From positions 1 to 44,891 of the forward strand of contig CAMFLL010000011.1 in NCBI GenBank assembly GCA_945957405.1: a stretch of 44,891 nt of DNA, written 5' to 3'. Position numbers and translations under genes: made by a program. The notes under the pieces were generated by a model. The model was not told where the DNA came from, made no database searches, and saw only the letters and a program-made list of their open reading frames with translations. Source of the stretch: an uncultured Mycolicibacterium sp. Lineage in GTDB: Bacteria > Actinomycetota > Actinomycetes > Mycobacteriales > Mycobacteriaceae. Shown here in pieces: positions 20,326 to 31,610 of the stretch (positions are counted from its first letter, which is position 1; each line of letters starts with the position of its first letter).

Positions 20326-21892
20326 CGGCCGCGACACCGGCCTGACCGGCCTGCTGACACCGGCGGCGGTGATCGTGTGCTGGCAGCTGTCGGTCACCTC
20401 GGGATGGCTTGACTACCAGTATCTTCCATCCCCTGCCGCCATCGGCGGGGCACTCTCCGAACTGGCGTCCAGCGGCGAACTCTTCGCGGACACCGCGCAC
20501 ACGTTCGCGGTCGTGGCCGTTGCCGCTGCCGTCACGCTCACGATCGGTGGTGCGCTCGGCCTGGCGATCGGCCTGAAATCGGGGCTACGACAACACATCC
20601 TGGGATCGGTCGATTTTCTCAGGAGTATCCCCGCGGTGGCGCTGGTGCCTGCCGCGGTACTGACCTTCGGACCGGGCGTCATGACAGAGTTGATGCTGGC
20701 CAGCTACGCCGCCCTGTGGCCCATGGTGCTGGCCACCGCGGGAGGTGTGGCGGCGGTGCACCCACGGCACTATGACGTCGCTGCGATGTTCGGGTTCGGC
20801 ACGACGACCACGGCACGAAAGATCGTCGTTCCCGCCGCGCTGCCGGCGGGGTTGATCGGCGCCCGGCTGGCCGTGGTGATCGCGCTGCTGGTGGCGATCA
20901 CCACCGAGATGATCATCTCCGCGGACGGTCTCGGCGGAGGACTCGTCGAGTCGTTGAATGCGCTTGCTCCAGAACGGATGTGGGCCTACGTCCTGGCCTG
21001 CGGCATGGTCGGGTTGACCCTCAACGTCGCGCTGCGCCGCATTCCCGGCGGGCAGGCACGGACCGGCCGGGTGTCCCGCGCGACGGCGCCGTCGACCGTC
21101 GCACAGCCCGTCACTTCGCTCCGTGGCCTGCTGCCGCTGGTGGTGCTGCTCGGCGGCTGGCAACTCCTCTCGGGCCCGGACTCTTTGACGTTCCCCCCAC
21201 CCGGCCAGTGGCTGACGGCGCTGCGGCGCATGTCCGCCGACGGTTCGCTCCTTCCTGCGCTGGGGCAGACGGTGGGCACTTACGCGCTCGGACTCGCGGG
21301 CGCGGGCCTTCTCGGGGCGGGGGTAGGGGCGGCGCTGGGTGCGTCCCGCCGCATGGATCGTCTGCTGACACCGTCGATCGATTTCCTGGCATCCGTCCCG
21401 GGCGCCGCATCCGTCCCGCTGGCCGTCCTGGTGCTGGGGCCAGGACCGCTGAGCGGCGTGGCCGTCGTCGCCGGTGTGGCGTCGTGGCCGATTCTGCTGA
21501 CCGTGGCGACCGCCATGCGGACGATACCTCAGGTTCGGCTGGATATGGCTCGCTCACTTGGGCTTTCGCGATGGCGGCGGTGGCGTACCGTGATCCTGCC
21601 GTCCCTGACTCCCGCCGTTCTGCTGGGCCTGCGGGTGGCGTCTGGGCTGGCGCTGATCGTGTCGCTGCTGTTCGATGTTTTCGGGTCGGGTACCGGCGTC
21701 GGGCGGCTGTTGGTCGAGAGCCAGCAGCATTTCGACGCGGCGGCGGCGTGGGGACTCCTGCTGCTGGCGGGTGCATTCGGCTACGCGGCGAGCGCGGCAC
21801 TGGCCAGGTTGGGCCGCACTCAGATCATCGCGATGGGCGACACCTTGACGCCGATCTCCAGCGCGCCCGCCAGTTCCCGGCTGACGTCGTAG
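20318..21892 (+). CDS. ABC importer permease with two fused transmembrane domains
   Basis: 524 residues containing two complete BPD_transp_1-type permease halves in tandem (about 10-245 and 265-510). Each has an EAA-like coupling loop: FGFGTTTTARKIVVPAALPA in the first and LGLSRWRRWRTVILPSLTPA in the second. NitT/TauT importers usually use a homodimer of a single-domain permease; here one polypeptide could supply both halves, and the two domains have diverged. Its last 73 nt overlap the end of the convergent oxygenase gene. The final residues (PISSAPASSRLTS) may be a low-value tail encoded opposite that gene. Confidence 0.92.
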   Translation: MRDGRDTGLTGLLTPAAVIVCWQLSVTSGWLDYQYLPSPAAIGGALSELASSGELFADTAHTFAVVAVAAAVTLTIGGALGLAIGLKSGLRQHILGSVDFLRSIPAVALVPAAVLTFGPGVMTELMLASYAALWPMVLATAGGVAAVHPRHYDVAAMFGFGTTTTARKIVVPAALPAGLIGARLAVVIALLVAITTEMIISADGLGGGLVESLNALAPERMWAYVLACGMVGLTLNVALRRIPGGQARTGRVSRATAPSTVAQPVTSLRGLLPLVVLLGGWQLLSGPDSLTFPPPGQWLTALRRMSADGSLLPALGQTVGTYALGLAGAGLLGAGVGAALGASRRMDRLLTPSIDFLASVPGAASVPLAVLVLGPGPLSGVAVVAGVASWPILLTVATAMRTIPQVRLDMARSLGLSRWRRWRTVILPSLTPAVLLGLRVASGLALIVSLLFDVFGSGTGVGRLLVESQQHFDAAAAWGLLLLAGAFGYAASAALARLGRTQIIAMGDTLTPISSAPASSRLTS

Positions 21893-22965
21893 TCGAACAC
21901 CACATGCCCACAGATCACGTCGACGTCGCGCTTGGCGCGTTGCATCGGATTGGCCAGGAATTGCGCACTGGCACCGGATGATTCGAGGACATCGGCGATG
22001 ACGGACCGTGATTCATGCACGATGTGTGCCGCCGCCGCCCGCACCGTGGCCCGGTGTGCACGGGGCACCTTCTCCCCCGCCGCCACCGTCGCCTCGACAC
22101 GAGCCACGGTCTGGTGCAGCAGTGCGCGCAAGGCCGCCAGCCGGACCCGCGCATCACCGAGTCGGATCTGGGCGGCCGGCTGATTCTTCTGGGTCACACC
22201 GGAATAGGCGAGCACGCGCTCGGTCAGCCGGGCCGCGAACAGGTCCACCACCGCTTCGGCCGCGCCAAGGGCCGGCATGCTGGCCACCAGGGCCAGCGCC
22301 GGCACCATCGGCCATCGGTAGGTCGGGGCGTCGTGCAGTGCGGCGCCCGGCGCTGTGCCGCCGTAGATGTCGGCGACCCTGATGAGCCGGTGGGCGGGCA
22401 CGAAGGTGTCGGTGATGACCACATCGTTGGAGCCGGTGCCGCGCATGCCCGCGGTGTGCCACACGTCGTCGACACCGATATCGCTCGCGGGGAGCAGTGC
22501 CAGCGCCGGGTAGATCTGATCGTCGGCGCCGCACAACGCGCCGACCAGGGCCCAGTCCGCGTCCATCACTCCGGTGGCCCACGACCAGCGGCCGGTGAGG
22601 CGGATTCCGCCGTCGGCGGGGACGCCGCGTCCCGTCGGCGCCAGTGGGGCCGGGCAGAGCACGGGGCCGTCGGCGAAGACCTCGTCCTGCGCGCTCTGAT
22701 CGAACAATGCCAGCATCCAGTTGTGCAGGATGTAGAAGCCCAGTGTCCAGGCGCTCGAGGCGCAGCCATGCGCCATCGTGCGGACCGGGTCCAGTATCTC
22801 GGGGAACGTGGCCTGTGCACCGCCGTAGCGTGCCGGCACCAGCAGGTTCGCCAAACCGGTGCCCCGGAAGTCGGCGATGGTCGCCGCCGGCAATCTGCGC
22901 AGGTCCTCGGCTTCGGCCGCGCGCGCCGCGAGTGTGGCGATGAAGTCGTCGGACACCGGCGTCAT
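21820..22965 (-). CDS. Acyl-CoA dehydrogenase-fold flavin-dependent monooxygenase (HsaA/HpaH-like)
   Basis: 381 residues from the ATG at 22965. It has the fold and characteristic stretches of two-component group D oxygenases such as HsaA: SAWTLGFYILHNWMLALF, LTGRWSWATGVMDADWALVG and GMRGTGSNDVVITDTFVPAH. Such enzymes use reduced flavin from a separate reductase to hydroxylate phenolic or related substrates; no reductase gene is in the window. An upstream in-frame ATG at 22983 lies inside the palindrome and is less likely. It is divergent from the FAD monooxygenase and its 3' end overlaps the ABC permease gene on the other strand. The substrate is unknown. Confidence 0.88.
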   Translation of the reverse strand: MTPVSDDFIATLAARAAEAEDLRRLPAATIADFRGTGLANLLVPARYGGAQATFPEILDPVRTMAHGCASSAWTLGFYILHNWMLALFDQSAQDEVFADGPVLCPAPLAPTGRGVPADGGIRLTGRWSWATGVMDADWALVGALCGADDQIYPALALLPASDIGVDDVWHTAGMRGTGSNDVVITDTFVPAHRLIRVADIYGGTAPGAALHDAPTYRWPMVPALALVASMPALGAAEAVVDLFAARLTERVLAYSGVTQKNQPAAQIRLGDARVRLAALRALLHQTVARVEATVAAGEKVPRAHRATVRAAAAHIVHESRSVIADVLESSGASAQFLANPMQRAKRDVDVICGHVVFDYDVSRELAGALEIGVKVSPIAMI

Positions 22966-22973
22966 GCGACCGG

Positions 22974-22979
22974 ACGGTA
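22974..22979 (-). promoter_or_regulatory. Leaderless -10 box for the HsaA-like gene
   Basis: TACCGT on the minus strand is followed by 8 nt and the ATG at 22965. The box abuts the 20-bp palindrome. Confidence 0.45.
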
Positions 22980-22998
22980 CCATACCTTAAGGTATGGT
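22979..22998. promoter_or_regulatory. Perfect 20-bp palindrome between divergent flavoenzyme genes
   Basis: ACCATACCTTAAGGTATGGT is identical on both strands, with no spacer. It touches the -10 box of the minus-strand gene and lies at about -54 to -35 of the plus-strand gene. This fits a repressor dimer (TetR, MarR or PadR type) controlling both flavoenzymes. No such regulator gene is adjacent. Confidence 0.7.
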
Positions 22999-23020
22999 GA
23001 GTCCTGACGGGGTGGCGCGC

Positions 23021-23026
23021 TACGTT
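23021..23026 (+). promoter_or_regulatory. Leaderless -10 box for the FAD monooxygenase gene
   Basis: TACGTT followed by 6 nt and an in-frame GTG at 23033. Confidence 0.45.
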
Positions 23027-23032
23027 GGCGAC

Positions 23033-24256
23033 GTGTCCTCCACCACACCCCCGACGGTGTTCATCAGCGGTGCCGGTATCGCCGGACCCGCACTGGCCTT
23101 CTGGCTTTCGCGATACGGCTACCGGGTCGTGGTCGCCGAACTGGCACCCGGCATCCGCCCGGGCGGGCAGACCGTCGATCTGCGCGGCGCCGGCGCCGAC
23201 GTCATCACCCGGATGGGGCTGATGGCCGAGATGGAGAGTCGGGCGCTGGCACAGCGTGGCATCGCCTGGGTACGCGCCGACGGGACCCGTCGCTCGGAGA
23301 TGCCCGTCGAGGCGTTCGACGGCAACGGGCCCGTTTCGAAGCTGGAGATCCTGCGGGGCGATCTGGCCGACGTGCTGTACCAGGCCACGCGTGAACGCGT
23401 CGACTACCGGTTCGATACTCGCGTCGTCGAACTCGACATGCACGATGATGCGGTCGATGTCCGGTTGTCCGACGGCTCGACCGTGCGCGCCGACCTGGTG
23501 GTCGGCGCCGACGGACCCCATTCCGCGGTACGCCGGATGGCGTTCGGCGCCGAGGAACAGTTCGTGAAACCCCTCGGCGGGTATCACGCCTGGTTCACCG
23601 CCCGCGACACCGTCGGATTGGACGGCTGGTACCTGATGTACCAGGCGCCGCCAGGGCTCAACGCATCCATGCGTCCATCGCATGATCCCGCAATCGCCAA
23701 GGCGGGACTGGCTTTTCGCTCCGAACCACTCGACTATGACCGCCGCGACCGGGCCGCCCAGGAGCAACTCCTGGTCGACCGGATGGCCGGCGCGGGCTGG
23801 GAAGTCGACACCCTGCTGGCGGCGGCCGCCGAGGCCGACGACTTCTACTTCGACTCCTTCGCCCAGGTGCACATGGACAGCTGGTCCACCGGGCGGGTCA
23901 CGCTGGTCGGCGATGCCGGGTACTGCGCGTCGCCGCTGTCAGGTATGGGTACCAGCCTGGCGCTGGTCGGCGCCTACGTACTGGCCGGAGAACTCGGGCC
24001 GGCGCCGCAGACGCTGGACAGCGGTCAGCTCGAGCGCTCGCTCGCGGCCTACGCCGCCACGATGCGCCCCTACGTCACCAAATGCCAGGACCTGCCGGCC
24101 GGTATCGACGGGTATGCGCCCCATTCGGCCATGGACATCGCGATCACGGCACAGGTGATGAAGTGGATGCAGCGCTGGCCGTTTCGGCCGTTCGCCGCCC
24201 GCAAGTACTTCACCACCGCCGATTCGATCGATCTGCCGGACTACCCGCCGGTCTGA
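23033..24256 (+). CDS. FAD-dependent monooxygenase, p-hydroxybenzoate hydroxylase fold
   Basis: 407 residues from the GTG at 23033. FAD-binding signatures are all present: GAGIAG (13-18) at the N-terminus, the DG motif in [13 protein letters not shown], and the GD motif in [19 protein letters not shown]. These define single-component group A NAD(P)H-dependent hydroxylases, which include aromatic hydroxylases and antibiotic-modifying enzymes of the TetX/RdmE type. The ATG at 22994 would add 13 residues but lies inside the palindrome; the -10 spacing favours 23033. Its last 16 nt overlap the end of nusB. The substrate cannot be told from sequence. Confidence 0.92.
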   Translation: MSSTTPPTVFISGAGIAGPALAFWLSRYGYRVVVAELAPGIRPGGQTVDLRGAGADVITRMGLMAEMESRALAQRGIAWVRADGTRRSEMPVEAFDGNGPVSKLEILRGDLADVLYQATRERVDYRFDTRVVELDMHDDAVDVRLSDGSTVRADLVVGADGPHSAVRRMAFGAEEQFVKPLGGYHAWFTARDTVGLDGWYLMYQAPPGLNASMRPSHDPAIAKAGLAFRSEPLDYDRRDRAAQEQLLVDRMAGAGWEVDTLLAAAAEADDFYFDSFAQVHMDSWSTGRVTLVGDAGYCASPLSGMGTSLALVGAYVLAGELGPAPQTLDSGQLERSLAAYAATMRPYVTKCQDLPAGIDGYAPHSAMDIAITAQVMKWMQRWPFRPFAARKYFTTADSIDLPDYPPV

Positions 24257-24732
24257 TGCTCGCGTACCGCATCGGCCGCGGCCCGGATCTGCGGCGTCAC
24301 CAGCATCACCTGGCCGAGCACGCCGTTGACGAACCCCGGCGAGTCATCGGTCGAGAGCTCCTTGGCCAGCTCGACGGCCTCGTCGACCGCGACCGGCTCG
24401 GGCACGTCGTCGGCGTGCAGCAGTTCCCAGACCGCGACCCGCAGAATCGCGCGGTCGACCGCCGGCAGCCGCTCGAGCGTCCAGCCCTGCAGATGCGAGC
24501 TGATCAGGTCGTCGATGTGGGCCGCATGTTCGGTGACACCGAGAGCGACCGTGGCGCTGTAGGGGTTCAGCGGCTCGATATCGGGTTTCGACTCGGCCAG
24601 CGCCGCACGCGTTTCGGCCACCTCTGCCGCCGTCAGGCCGCGCGCCTCGGCCTCGAACAACAGATCCACGGCGCGTTTGCGTGCCTGGTGCCGCCCTTTC
24701 GGAGCGGGACGGTGGGACTTGCCGTCAGGCAT
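24241..24732 (-). CDS. nusB: Transcription antitermination factor NusB
   Basis: 163 residues, all-helical NusB family; [20 protein letters not shown] at the N-terminus and [20 protein letters not shown] with FVNGVLGQV near the C-terminus are the family hallmarks. It works with NusE (S10), NusA and NusG in rRNA antitermination through boxA RNA. The start overlaps the end of efp by 8 nt, placing it last in the pepQ-efp-nusB operon, the same order as M. tuberculosis Rv2535c-Rv2533c. Confidence 0.96.
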   Translation of the reverse strand: MPDGKSHRPAPKGRHQARKRAVDLLFEAEARGLTAAEVAETRAALAESKPDIEPLNPYSATVALGVTEHAAHIDDLISSHLQGWTLERLPAVDRAILRVAVWELLHADDVPEPVAVDEAVELAKELSTDDSPGFVNGVLGQVMLVTPQIRAAADAVREHQTGG

Positions 24733-25288
24733 TCACGCGACCCAGGTAGCTTCCGTCGCGGGTGTCGACCTTGAGCTTGTCCCCGGTGTTGATGAACAGC
24801 GGCACCTGGATCTCGGCTCCGGTCTCGACGGTGGCCGGTTTGGTGCCCGCGCTGGAGCGGTCGCCCTGCAGGCCGGGCTCGGTGTGGGACACGACGAGCT
24901 CGACCGACACCGGCAGCTCGAGGTACAGCGGCGCGCCGTCGTGGAAGGCGATCTGTACCGGCAGGCTCTCCAGGAGGAAGTTGGCGGCGTTACCGACCAG
25001 CGACTCCGGCAGCGGGTGCTGTTCGTAGTCCTCGGAGTCCATGAAGACGAAATCGCTGCCGTCGCGGTACAGGTAGGTGGCGTCGCGGCGGTCGACGGTG
25101 GCGGTCTCCACCTTCACCCCGGCGTTGTAGGTCTTGTCGACCACCTTGCCCGACAGCACGTTCTTGAGTTTGGTGCGCACGAAGGCCGGGCCTTTACCGG
25201 GCTTGACGTGCTGGAATTCAGTGATCTGCCACAGCTGGCCGTCCACGTTGAGGACGAGGCCGTTCTTGAAGTCGGCAGTCGATGCCAC
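24725..25288 (-). CDS. efp: Translation elongation factor P
   Basis: 187 residues, exactly the usual length, from the GTG at 25288 ([13 protein letters not shown]). EF-P enters the ribosomal E site and relieves stalling at consecutive prolines. The tip loop [12 protein letters not shown] carries Lys32, the position modified in E. coli; no EpmA/EpmB-type modification gene is visible. The frame is open upstream over the end of pepQ but that part is not EF-P-like. It lies 13 nt after pepQ, with a GGAG ribosome binding site. Confidence 0.97.
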   Translation of the reverse strand: MASTADFKNGLVLNVDGQLWQITEFQHVKPGKGPAFVRTKLKNVLSGKVVDKTYNAGVKVETATVDRRDATYLYRDGSDFVFMDSEDYEQHPLPESLVGNAANFLLESLPVQIAFHDGAPLYLELPVSVELVVSHTEPGLQGDRSSAGTKPATVETGAEIQVPLFINTGDKLKVDTRDGSYLGRVNA

Positions 25289-25301
25289 GGTCGGTACTCC
25301 T

Positions 25302-26423
25302 TTAGAGGATCTGCAGTTCCTTGGGGAACCGGGTAAGCAGTTCGGGGGTGGTGTATTTCTCGGTCCCCCTGCGGTCGTCTGCGACGCCGACGACGAGCGT
25401 GTCCTCGATCCGGACACCGCCGCGACCGGGCAAGTAGACACCGGGTTCTACGGTGACCGCGGAACCAGCAAGCAGTGTACCGGCGGCCGTGGCATTGATT
25501 CCCGGCGCTTCGTGTATCTGCAGGCCCACGCCGTGGCCGAGGCCGTGGCTGAACGTCTCGCCGTACCCGGCGTCGGTGATCACATCGCGCGATGCGGCGT
25601 CGACCTCGCACAACGGCACACCGGCCGACAGGGCGTGGCGGCCGGCGCGCTGTGCGGTGGCCACCAGGTCATAGATCTCCTGCTGCCAGTCGGCTGCCGC
25701 GCCGAGCACGAACGTGCGCGTCATGTCGGAGTGATACCCGCCGACCAGCGCCCCGAAGTCGATCTTCACGAAATCACCGGCGGTCAGCACCGCCTCGGTG
25801 GGCCGGTGGTGCGGAATGGCCGAATTCGCCCCGGTCGCCACGATCGTTTCGAAGGAGGCCGCGTCGGCGCCGTGATCGAGCATCAGCGACTCGAGGTCAC
25901 GGCGGACCTGCTTCTCGGTGCGGCCCGCACGCAGCCCCCCACCTTCGATCAGGTCGGCCAGTGCGGCGTCGGCGGCCTCGCACGCCAGCCGCAGCAGCGC
26001 GATCTCGCCGGCGTCCTTGATCTCGCGCAGCGACTCCACCGCGCCCGAGGCCCGGACCAGTTCGAGACCGGCCTCATCGGCGAGCGCGCGGGCGAGCACC
26101 TCGTAGGCGTCGACGGTGAGCACGTGACCCTCGAACCCCAGCCGCCGGACACCGTCGCTGGCGGCGCGCCCGACCAGATGCCGCCCACAGGCCCGCTCGA
26201 TGGCGACCTCGACGTCTGGCGCCTGCTGGGCGGCCTGTGTTCGGTACCGGCCGTCAGTCGCCAGCACAGCGGGCGCATCGGCGGCGAACACCAGCAGCGC
26301 CGCATTGGAGCCGGTGAATCCGGACAGATAGCGGACGTTGTTCAGGTCGCTGACCAGCATCGCGTCGAGTTCGGCCGTCCGCAGCCGCGCGCTCAACCTG
26401 TCACGTCGCTGGGAATGTGTCAC
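25302..26423 (-). CDS. pepQ: Xaa-Pro dipeptidase/aminopeptidase, M24 family
   Basis: 373 residues. The pita-bread M24 catalytic domain shows the metal ligands in order: two Asp in [19 protein letters not shown], His in [12 protein letters not shown], and two Glu in VTVEPGVYL and GGVRIEDTL. It cleaves the bond before proline in peptides. It is first in the pepQ-efp-nusB operon. The start is a GTG at 26423, probably leaderless. Its place directly upstream of efp is conserved in many bacteria. Confidence 0.94.
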   Translation of the reverse strand: MTHSQRRDRLSARLRTAELDAMLVSDLNNVRYLSGFTGSNAALLVFAADAPAVLATDGRYRTQAAQQAPDVEVAIERACGRHLVGRAASDGVRRLGFEGHVLTVDAYEVLARALADEAGLELVRASGAVESLREIKDAGEIALLRLACEAADAALADLIEGGGLRAGRTEKQVRRDLESLMLDHGADAASFETIVATGANSAIPHHRPTEAVLTAGDFVKIDFGALVGGYHSDMTRTFVLGAAADWQQEIYDLVATAQRAGRHALSAGVPLCEVDAASRDVITDAGYGETFSHGLGHGVGLQIHEAPGINATAAGTLLAGSAVTVEPGVYLPGRGGVRIEDTLVVGVADDRRGTEKYTTPELLTRFPKELQIL

Positions 26424-26431
26424 GACCGCTG

Positions 26432-26437
26432 ACGCTA
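26432..26437 (-). promoter_or_regulatory. Leaderless -10 box for pepQ
   Basis: TAGCGT on the minus strand is followed by 8 nt and the GTG at 26423. Confidence 0.5.
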
Positions 26438-26442
26438 CTCGC

Positions 26443-26448
26443 TACTGT
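26443..26448 (+). promoter_or_regulatory. Leaderless -10 box for the B-4DMT-like gene
   Basis: TACTGT is followed by 8 nt and the ATG at 26457. It stands back to back with the pepQ -10 box, 5 bp away. Confidence 0.5.
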
Positions 26449-26456
26449 GAGACCCC

Positions 26457-27077
26457 ATGAGCAAGTGGTTGCTGCGCGGGTTGGTGTTCGCGGGATTGAT
26501 GATCGTGGTCCGGCTCGTGCAGGGCGCCCTGATCAATCAATTCGAGACTCGAGCCCTGCTCATCAGCGTGGTCCTGCTCGTGATCTTCGCGCTGTCCTGC
26601 CTGGTGTGGGGGCTGATCGACGGACGCTCGGACGCCCGGACCAATCCCGATCCCGACCGTCGCGACGACCTGGCGATGACGTGGTTGGTGGCCGGACTGA
26701 TCGCCGGGCTGCTGTCCGGGATCGTCTGCTGGTTGATCTCGATCGCCTACAAGCAGCTGTATGTCGGTGGCCTGCTCAACGAGGTCACGACGTTTGCGGC
26801 CTTCACCGCGCTGCTGGTGTTCCTGCCCGCGATCCTGGCCGTCGCGGTCGGGCGCTGGCTGGTCGACCGGAACGCGCCCGCTGCCGACCGCCGCGGCCAC
26901 ACCTACGACGACGAACGCGCCGACACCGATGTATTCGCCGCGGTGCGTGACGACGAGCGCACCGCCGAGGTGCCGTCGGGGGCCACCGAAGCGCGGCCGT
27001 CGTCCGTGGCCGTCGCCGAGCGTGACGACGACACAACCGAGACCACGAAACCGGTCGACGAGCAGCGTAAGGACTGA
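26457..27077 (+). CDS. Four-helix membrane protein (B-4DMT / Rv2536 type)
   Basis: 206 residues. Four hydrophobic segments lie at about 5-25, 32-54, 79-101 and 112-135, followed by a charged C-terminal tail of about 65 residues rich in Asp, Arg and Thr. It corresponds in place and layout to M. tuberculosis Rv2536, often named a B-4DMT family transporter; no transport activity can be read from the sequence. It is divergent from pepQ and converges on aroB with 13 bp between the stops. Confidence 0.85.
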   Translation: MSKWLLRGLVFAGLMIVVRLVQGALINQFETRALLISVVLLVIFALSCLVWGLIDGRSDARTNPDPDRRDDLAMTWLVAGLIAGLLSGIVCWLISIAYKQLYVGGLLNEVTTFAAFTALLVFLPAILAVAVGRWLVDRNAPAADRRGHTYDDERADTDVFAAVRDDERTAEVPSGATEARPSSVAVAERDDDTTETTKPVDEQRKD

Positions 27078-27090
27078 CCGAGCGCCGAGC

Positions 27091-28858
<1,768 letters not shown>

Positions 28859-28864
28859 CGCGGT

Positions 28865-30079
28865 CTACCCGGACGCCGCGGCCGGTTCTGGCTGGCCGGC
28901 ATTCCTGGTGGCCTGCAGGTACGCGTCGACATTCCGGCGCGTCTCGGCCAGCGAGTCGCCGCCGAACTTCTCGAGCACCGCACGGGCCAGGACCAGCGCG
29001 ACCATGGTCTCCACCACGACCGCGGCGGCCGGGACCGCACACACATCCGAACGCTGGTGGATGGCGACCGCTTCATCTCCGGTGGCCATGTCGACGGTGG
29101 CCAGCGCGCGCGGCACCGTCGAGATCGGTTTCATGGCGGCACGCACTCGCAGTGGCTGACCGTTGGTCATACCGCCCTCGAGGCCGCCGGCCCGGTTCGT
29201 CGAGCGCACCACACCGTCGGAACCGGGGTACATCTCGTCGTGCGCCTGGCTGCCGCGCCGGCGCGCCGTCTCGAAACCGTCGCCGATCTCCACACCCTTG
29301 ATGGCCTGGATACCCATCACCGCGGCGGCGAGCTGCCCGTCGAGCCTGTTGTCACCGCTGGTGAACGAACCCAGTCCGACCGGAAGGCCGTGCGCCACCA
29401 CCTCGACGATGCCGCCCAGGGTGTCGCCGTCACGTTTGGCGGCCTCGATCTCGGCGATCATCGCGGCCTCGGCGTCGGCGTCGAACGCACGGACCTGGCT
29501 CTCGTCGATGGCGGCCAGATCCGCCGGGCCCGGCGCGGGACCGTCGTAGGGCTTCGATGCGCCGATCGAGATGACGTGCGAGACCACCTCGGCGCCGAGC
29601 ACCTGACGCAGGAACAGCCGCGCGATGGTCCCGGCCGCCACCCGGGCGGCGGTCTCGCGGGCGCTGGCGCGTTCCAGCACCGGACGCGCATCGTCGAAGC
29701 CGTACTTGAGCATGCCGGCGTAATCGGCGTGGCCGGGGCGCGGACGTGTCAGCGGCGCGTTGCGGGCCACGTCGAGTTGCTCTGCTTCGACGGGATCGGC
29801 GGCCATCACGGTTTCCCACTTGGGCCATTCGGTGTTGCCGATCTCGATGGCGATGGGCCCGCCCAACGTGACGCCGTGCCGGACACCGGCCAGCATCGTG
29901 ATCTGGTCCTGCTCGAACTTCATCCGCGCGCCGCGCCCGTAGCCGAGGCGGCGGCGGGCCAGCTGGGCTCCGATATCGGCAGACGTGACATGCACACCGG
30001 CGACCATGCCCTCGACCATGGCCACCAGTGCGCGACCATGGGATTCACCGGCAGTGGTCCAACGCAACACGCGTCCCAT
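28865..30079 (-). CDS. aroC: Chorismate synthase
   Basis: Converts EPSP to chorismate using reduced FMN. 404 residues with the family signatures: [16 protein letters not shown] at the N-terminus, [30 protein letters not shown], and [16 protein letters not shown]. The annotated start is the ATG at 30079 (MGRVLRW); M. tuberculosis starts at the equivalent of the Leu-Arg-Trp, so a GTG at 30070 is a possible alternative. It leads the aroC-aroK-aroB operon, with 63 bp separating it from the upstream permease gene on the same strand. Confidence 0.96.
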   Translation of the reverse strand: MGRVLRWTTAGESHGRALVAMVEGMVAGVHVTSADIGAQLARRRLGYGRGARMKFEQDQITMLAGVRHGVTLGGPIAIEIGNTEWPKWETVMAADPVEAEQLDVARNAPLTRPRPGHADYAGMLKYGFDDARPVLERASARETAARVAAGTIARLFLRQVLGAEVVSHVISIGASKPYDGPAPGPADLAAIDESQVRAFDADAEAAMIAEIEAAKRDGDTLGGIVEVVAHGLPVGLGSFTSGDNRLDGQLAAAVMGIQAIKGVEIGDGFETARRRGSQAHDEMYPGSDGVVRSTNRAGGLEGGMTNGQPLRVRAAMKPISTVPRALATVDMATGDEAVAIHQRSDVCAVPAAAVVVETMVALVLARAVLEKFGGDSLAETRRNVDAYLQATRNAGQPEPAAASG

Positions 30080-30142
30080 CTTCCCATGTGGCGGTTCCAG
30101 GACGTAATCCGTGCTGTCCCGCCTGGGAACGGCGCTGCACAG

Positions 30143-31585
30143 CTATCCGTCGCCGTCTTCGGTGATGGGGTCGGCCAGCAGCCAGCGCTCGGTGCGGCGA
30201 GGGTGGATGAAGCCGTAGTAGTAGGCGATTCCGATGACGATGGTGGCGGCGGCCACGATGAGCTGGCTCAGCGCCGAGACCGCGAGCTGGTAGGTGACGT
30301 AGCCCATCAGGGCGATGACGACGATCGGGGGCACCGGCCACCACGGCATCCGGTACCCCGTGCTCGTGCGGGCACCGGGGCGCCGCAGTCGCAGCGCCGC
30401 CACGGCCACCGCCAGGTAGATCGCGACGACGCTGGCGCCCGTCGCGGTGATCAACCAGTCCAGCGGGATGAAGCTGGCCGCGAGGACGGCGCAGGCGCCC
30501 ACCACCAGGGTCGCCGCGACGGGGGTGTGCAGGCGCGGGTGCACGGTGGCGAGCACCCGGTCGATCGGTTCGGGCCACGACCGGTCGCGCGCCGAGGCGA
30601 ACAGCTGGCGGGCCACCTGCAGGATGATCGCGATGACCGCGTTGATGATGGCGACCGCGATGCCCACGCTGACCACTGTGTTGAGCGCCGAACCACCGCG
30701 CTCGATCAGGAAGTAGTTCATCGGCGCCTCACTGCTGAGCAGATCGGACATCGACGGCGCGCCGATCACCACGGCGGCCAGCGGGATGATCTCGACGGCC
30801 ACGGTCACGAACAGGCACACGATGATGACGCGCCCGATGGTCTTCGCGGCGTTCTTGGTCTCCTCGACGTAGTAGACCGCGGCGCCGTAACCGTTGTAGG
30901 CGAACAGGGCCACCGGGACCAGGGCGATGATGCCGCCGACACCGGCGTTGGTCATCGCGGTGCCGTCGAAGGTCTGGGCGTGCAGGAATTCCGCGGGCCC
31001 GCGTTCGGTGTGGGCGAAGCCGAGCAATGCCACCACGGCCACCGCGGCGATCTCCACCGCGAGGAAGATCCCGGTCACCCACGCGTTGGTGCGGATGTTG
31101 AGCAGCGCGACGCAGGTCGTCACGGCGATGACGGCGACTCCGATCCATTTGCCGCCCAACCCCTGCCAGGCGACGCCCAGGTACTCACCGGTGCCCAACG
31201 CGATGACGGCGATGATGAGCACCGCGCTCACAAGCGTCAGGACGAATGTCGCGAAACCGATTGGCTTACCCAAAAGCCTTGCTGCCCAGGTGTACTCACC
31301 GCCGGTAATCGGGTACGTCGCCGCCAGTTCGGCGTAGCAGAGCGCGACGAAGAAGGCCGCGACCGCACCGACCAGCATGGTCAGCACCGATGCGCCACCG
31401 ACACCCATGAGAACCGTCGGCACGATGATGAACACGCTCGAGGCCGGGGTGACCGCCGAGAGGGTGATGAGGATGTTCTCCTTCATCGTCAGGGTGCGGT
31501 GCAGTTGTTGTTGGTAAGCGATCTTCCCGGCGGGGGTGGGCCCGGGGACGCCCGGTGCGAGTTCGGCGGAATGCGGCTCGGTCAT
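30143..31585 (-). CDS. APC-family amino acid permease
   Basis: 480 residues with about 12 transmembrane helices. The first helix region ITLSAVTPASSVFIIVPTVL and the following YAELAATYPITGGEYTWAAR are typical of the amino acid-polyamine-organocation superfamily. It imports an amino acid or related amine with protons; the substrate is not determined. The ATG at 31585 follows AAAGG with 6 nt spacing; a TTG two codons earlier is less likely. It is divergent from a TetR regulator and a P1 aminopeptidase, which suggests uptake and use of peptide-derived amino compounds under TetR control. Confidence 0.92.
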   Translation of the reverse strand: MTEPHSAELAPGVPGPTPAGKIAYQQQLHRTLTMKENILITLSAVTPASSVFIIVPTVLMGVGGASVLTMLVGAVAAFFVALCYAELAATYPITGGEYTWAARLLGKPIGFATFVLTLVSAVLIIAVIALGTGEYLGVAWQGLGGKWIGVAVIAVTTCVALLNIRTNAWVTGIFLAVEIAAVAVVALLGFAHTERGPAEFLHAQTFDGTAMTNAGVGGIIALVPVALFAYNGYGAAVYYVEETKNAAKTIGRVIIVCLFVTVAVEIIPLAAVVIGAPSMSDLLSSEAPMNYFLIERGGSALNTVVSVGIAVAIINAVIAIILQVARQLFASARDRSWPEPIDRVLATVHPRLHTPVAATLVVGACAVLAASFIPLDWLITATGASVVAIYLAVAVAALRLRRPGARTSTGYRMPWWPVPPIVVIALMGYVTYQLAVSALSQLIVAAATIVIGIAYYYGFIHPRRTERWLLADPITEDGDG

Positions 31586-31610
31586 GTCCAACCTTTCTTT
31601 GACTCACAAA

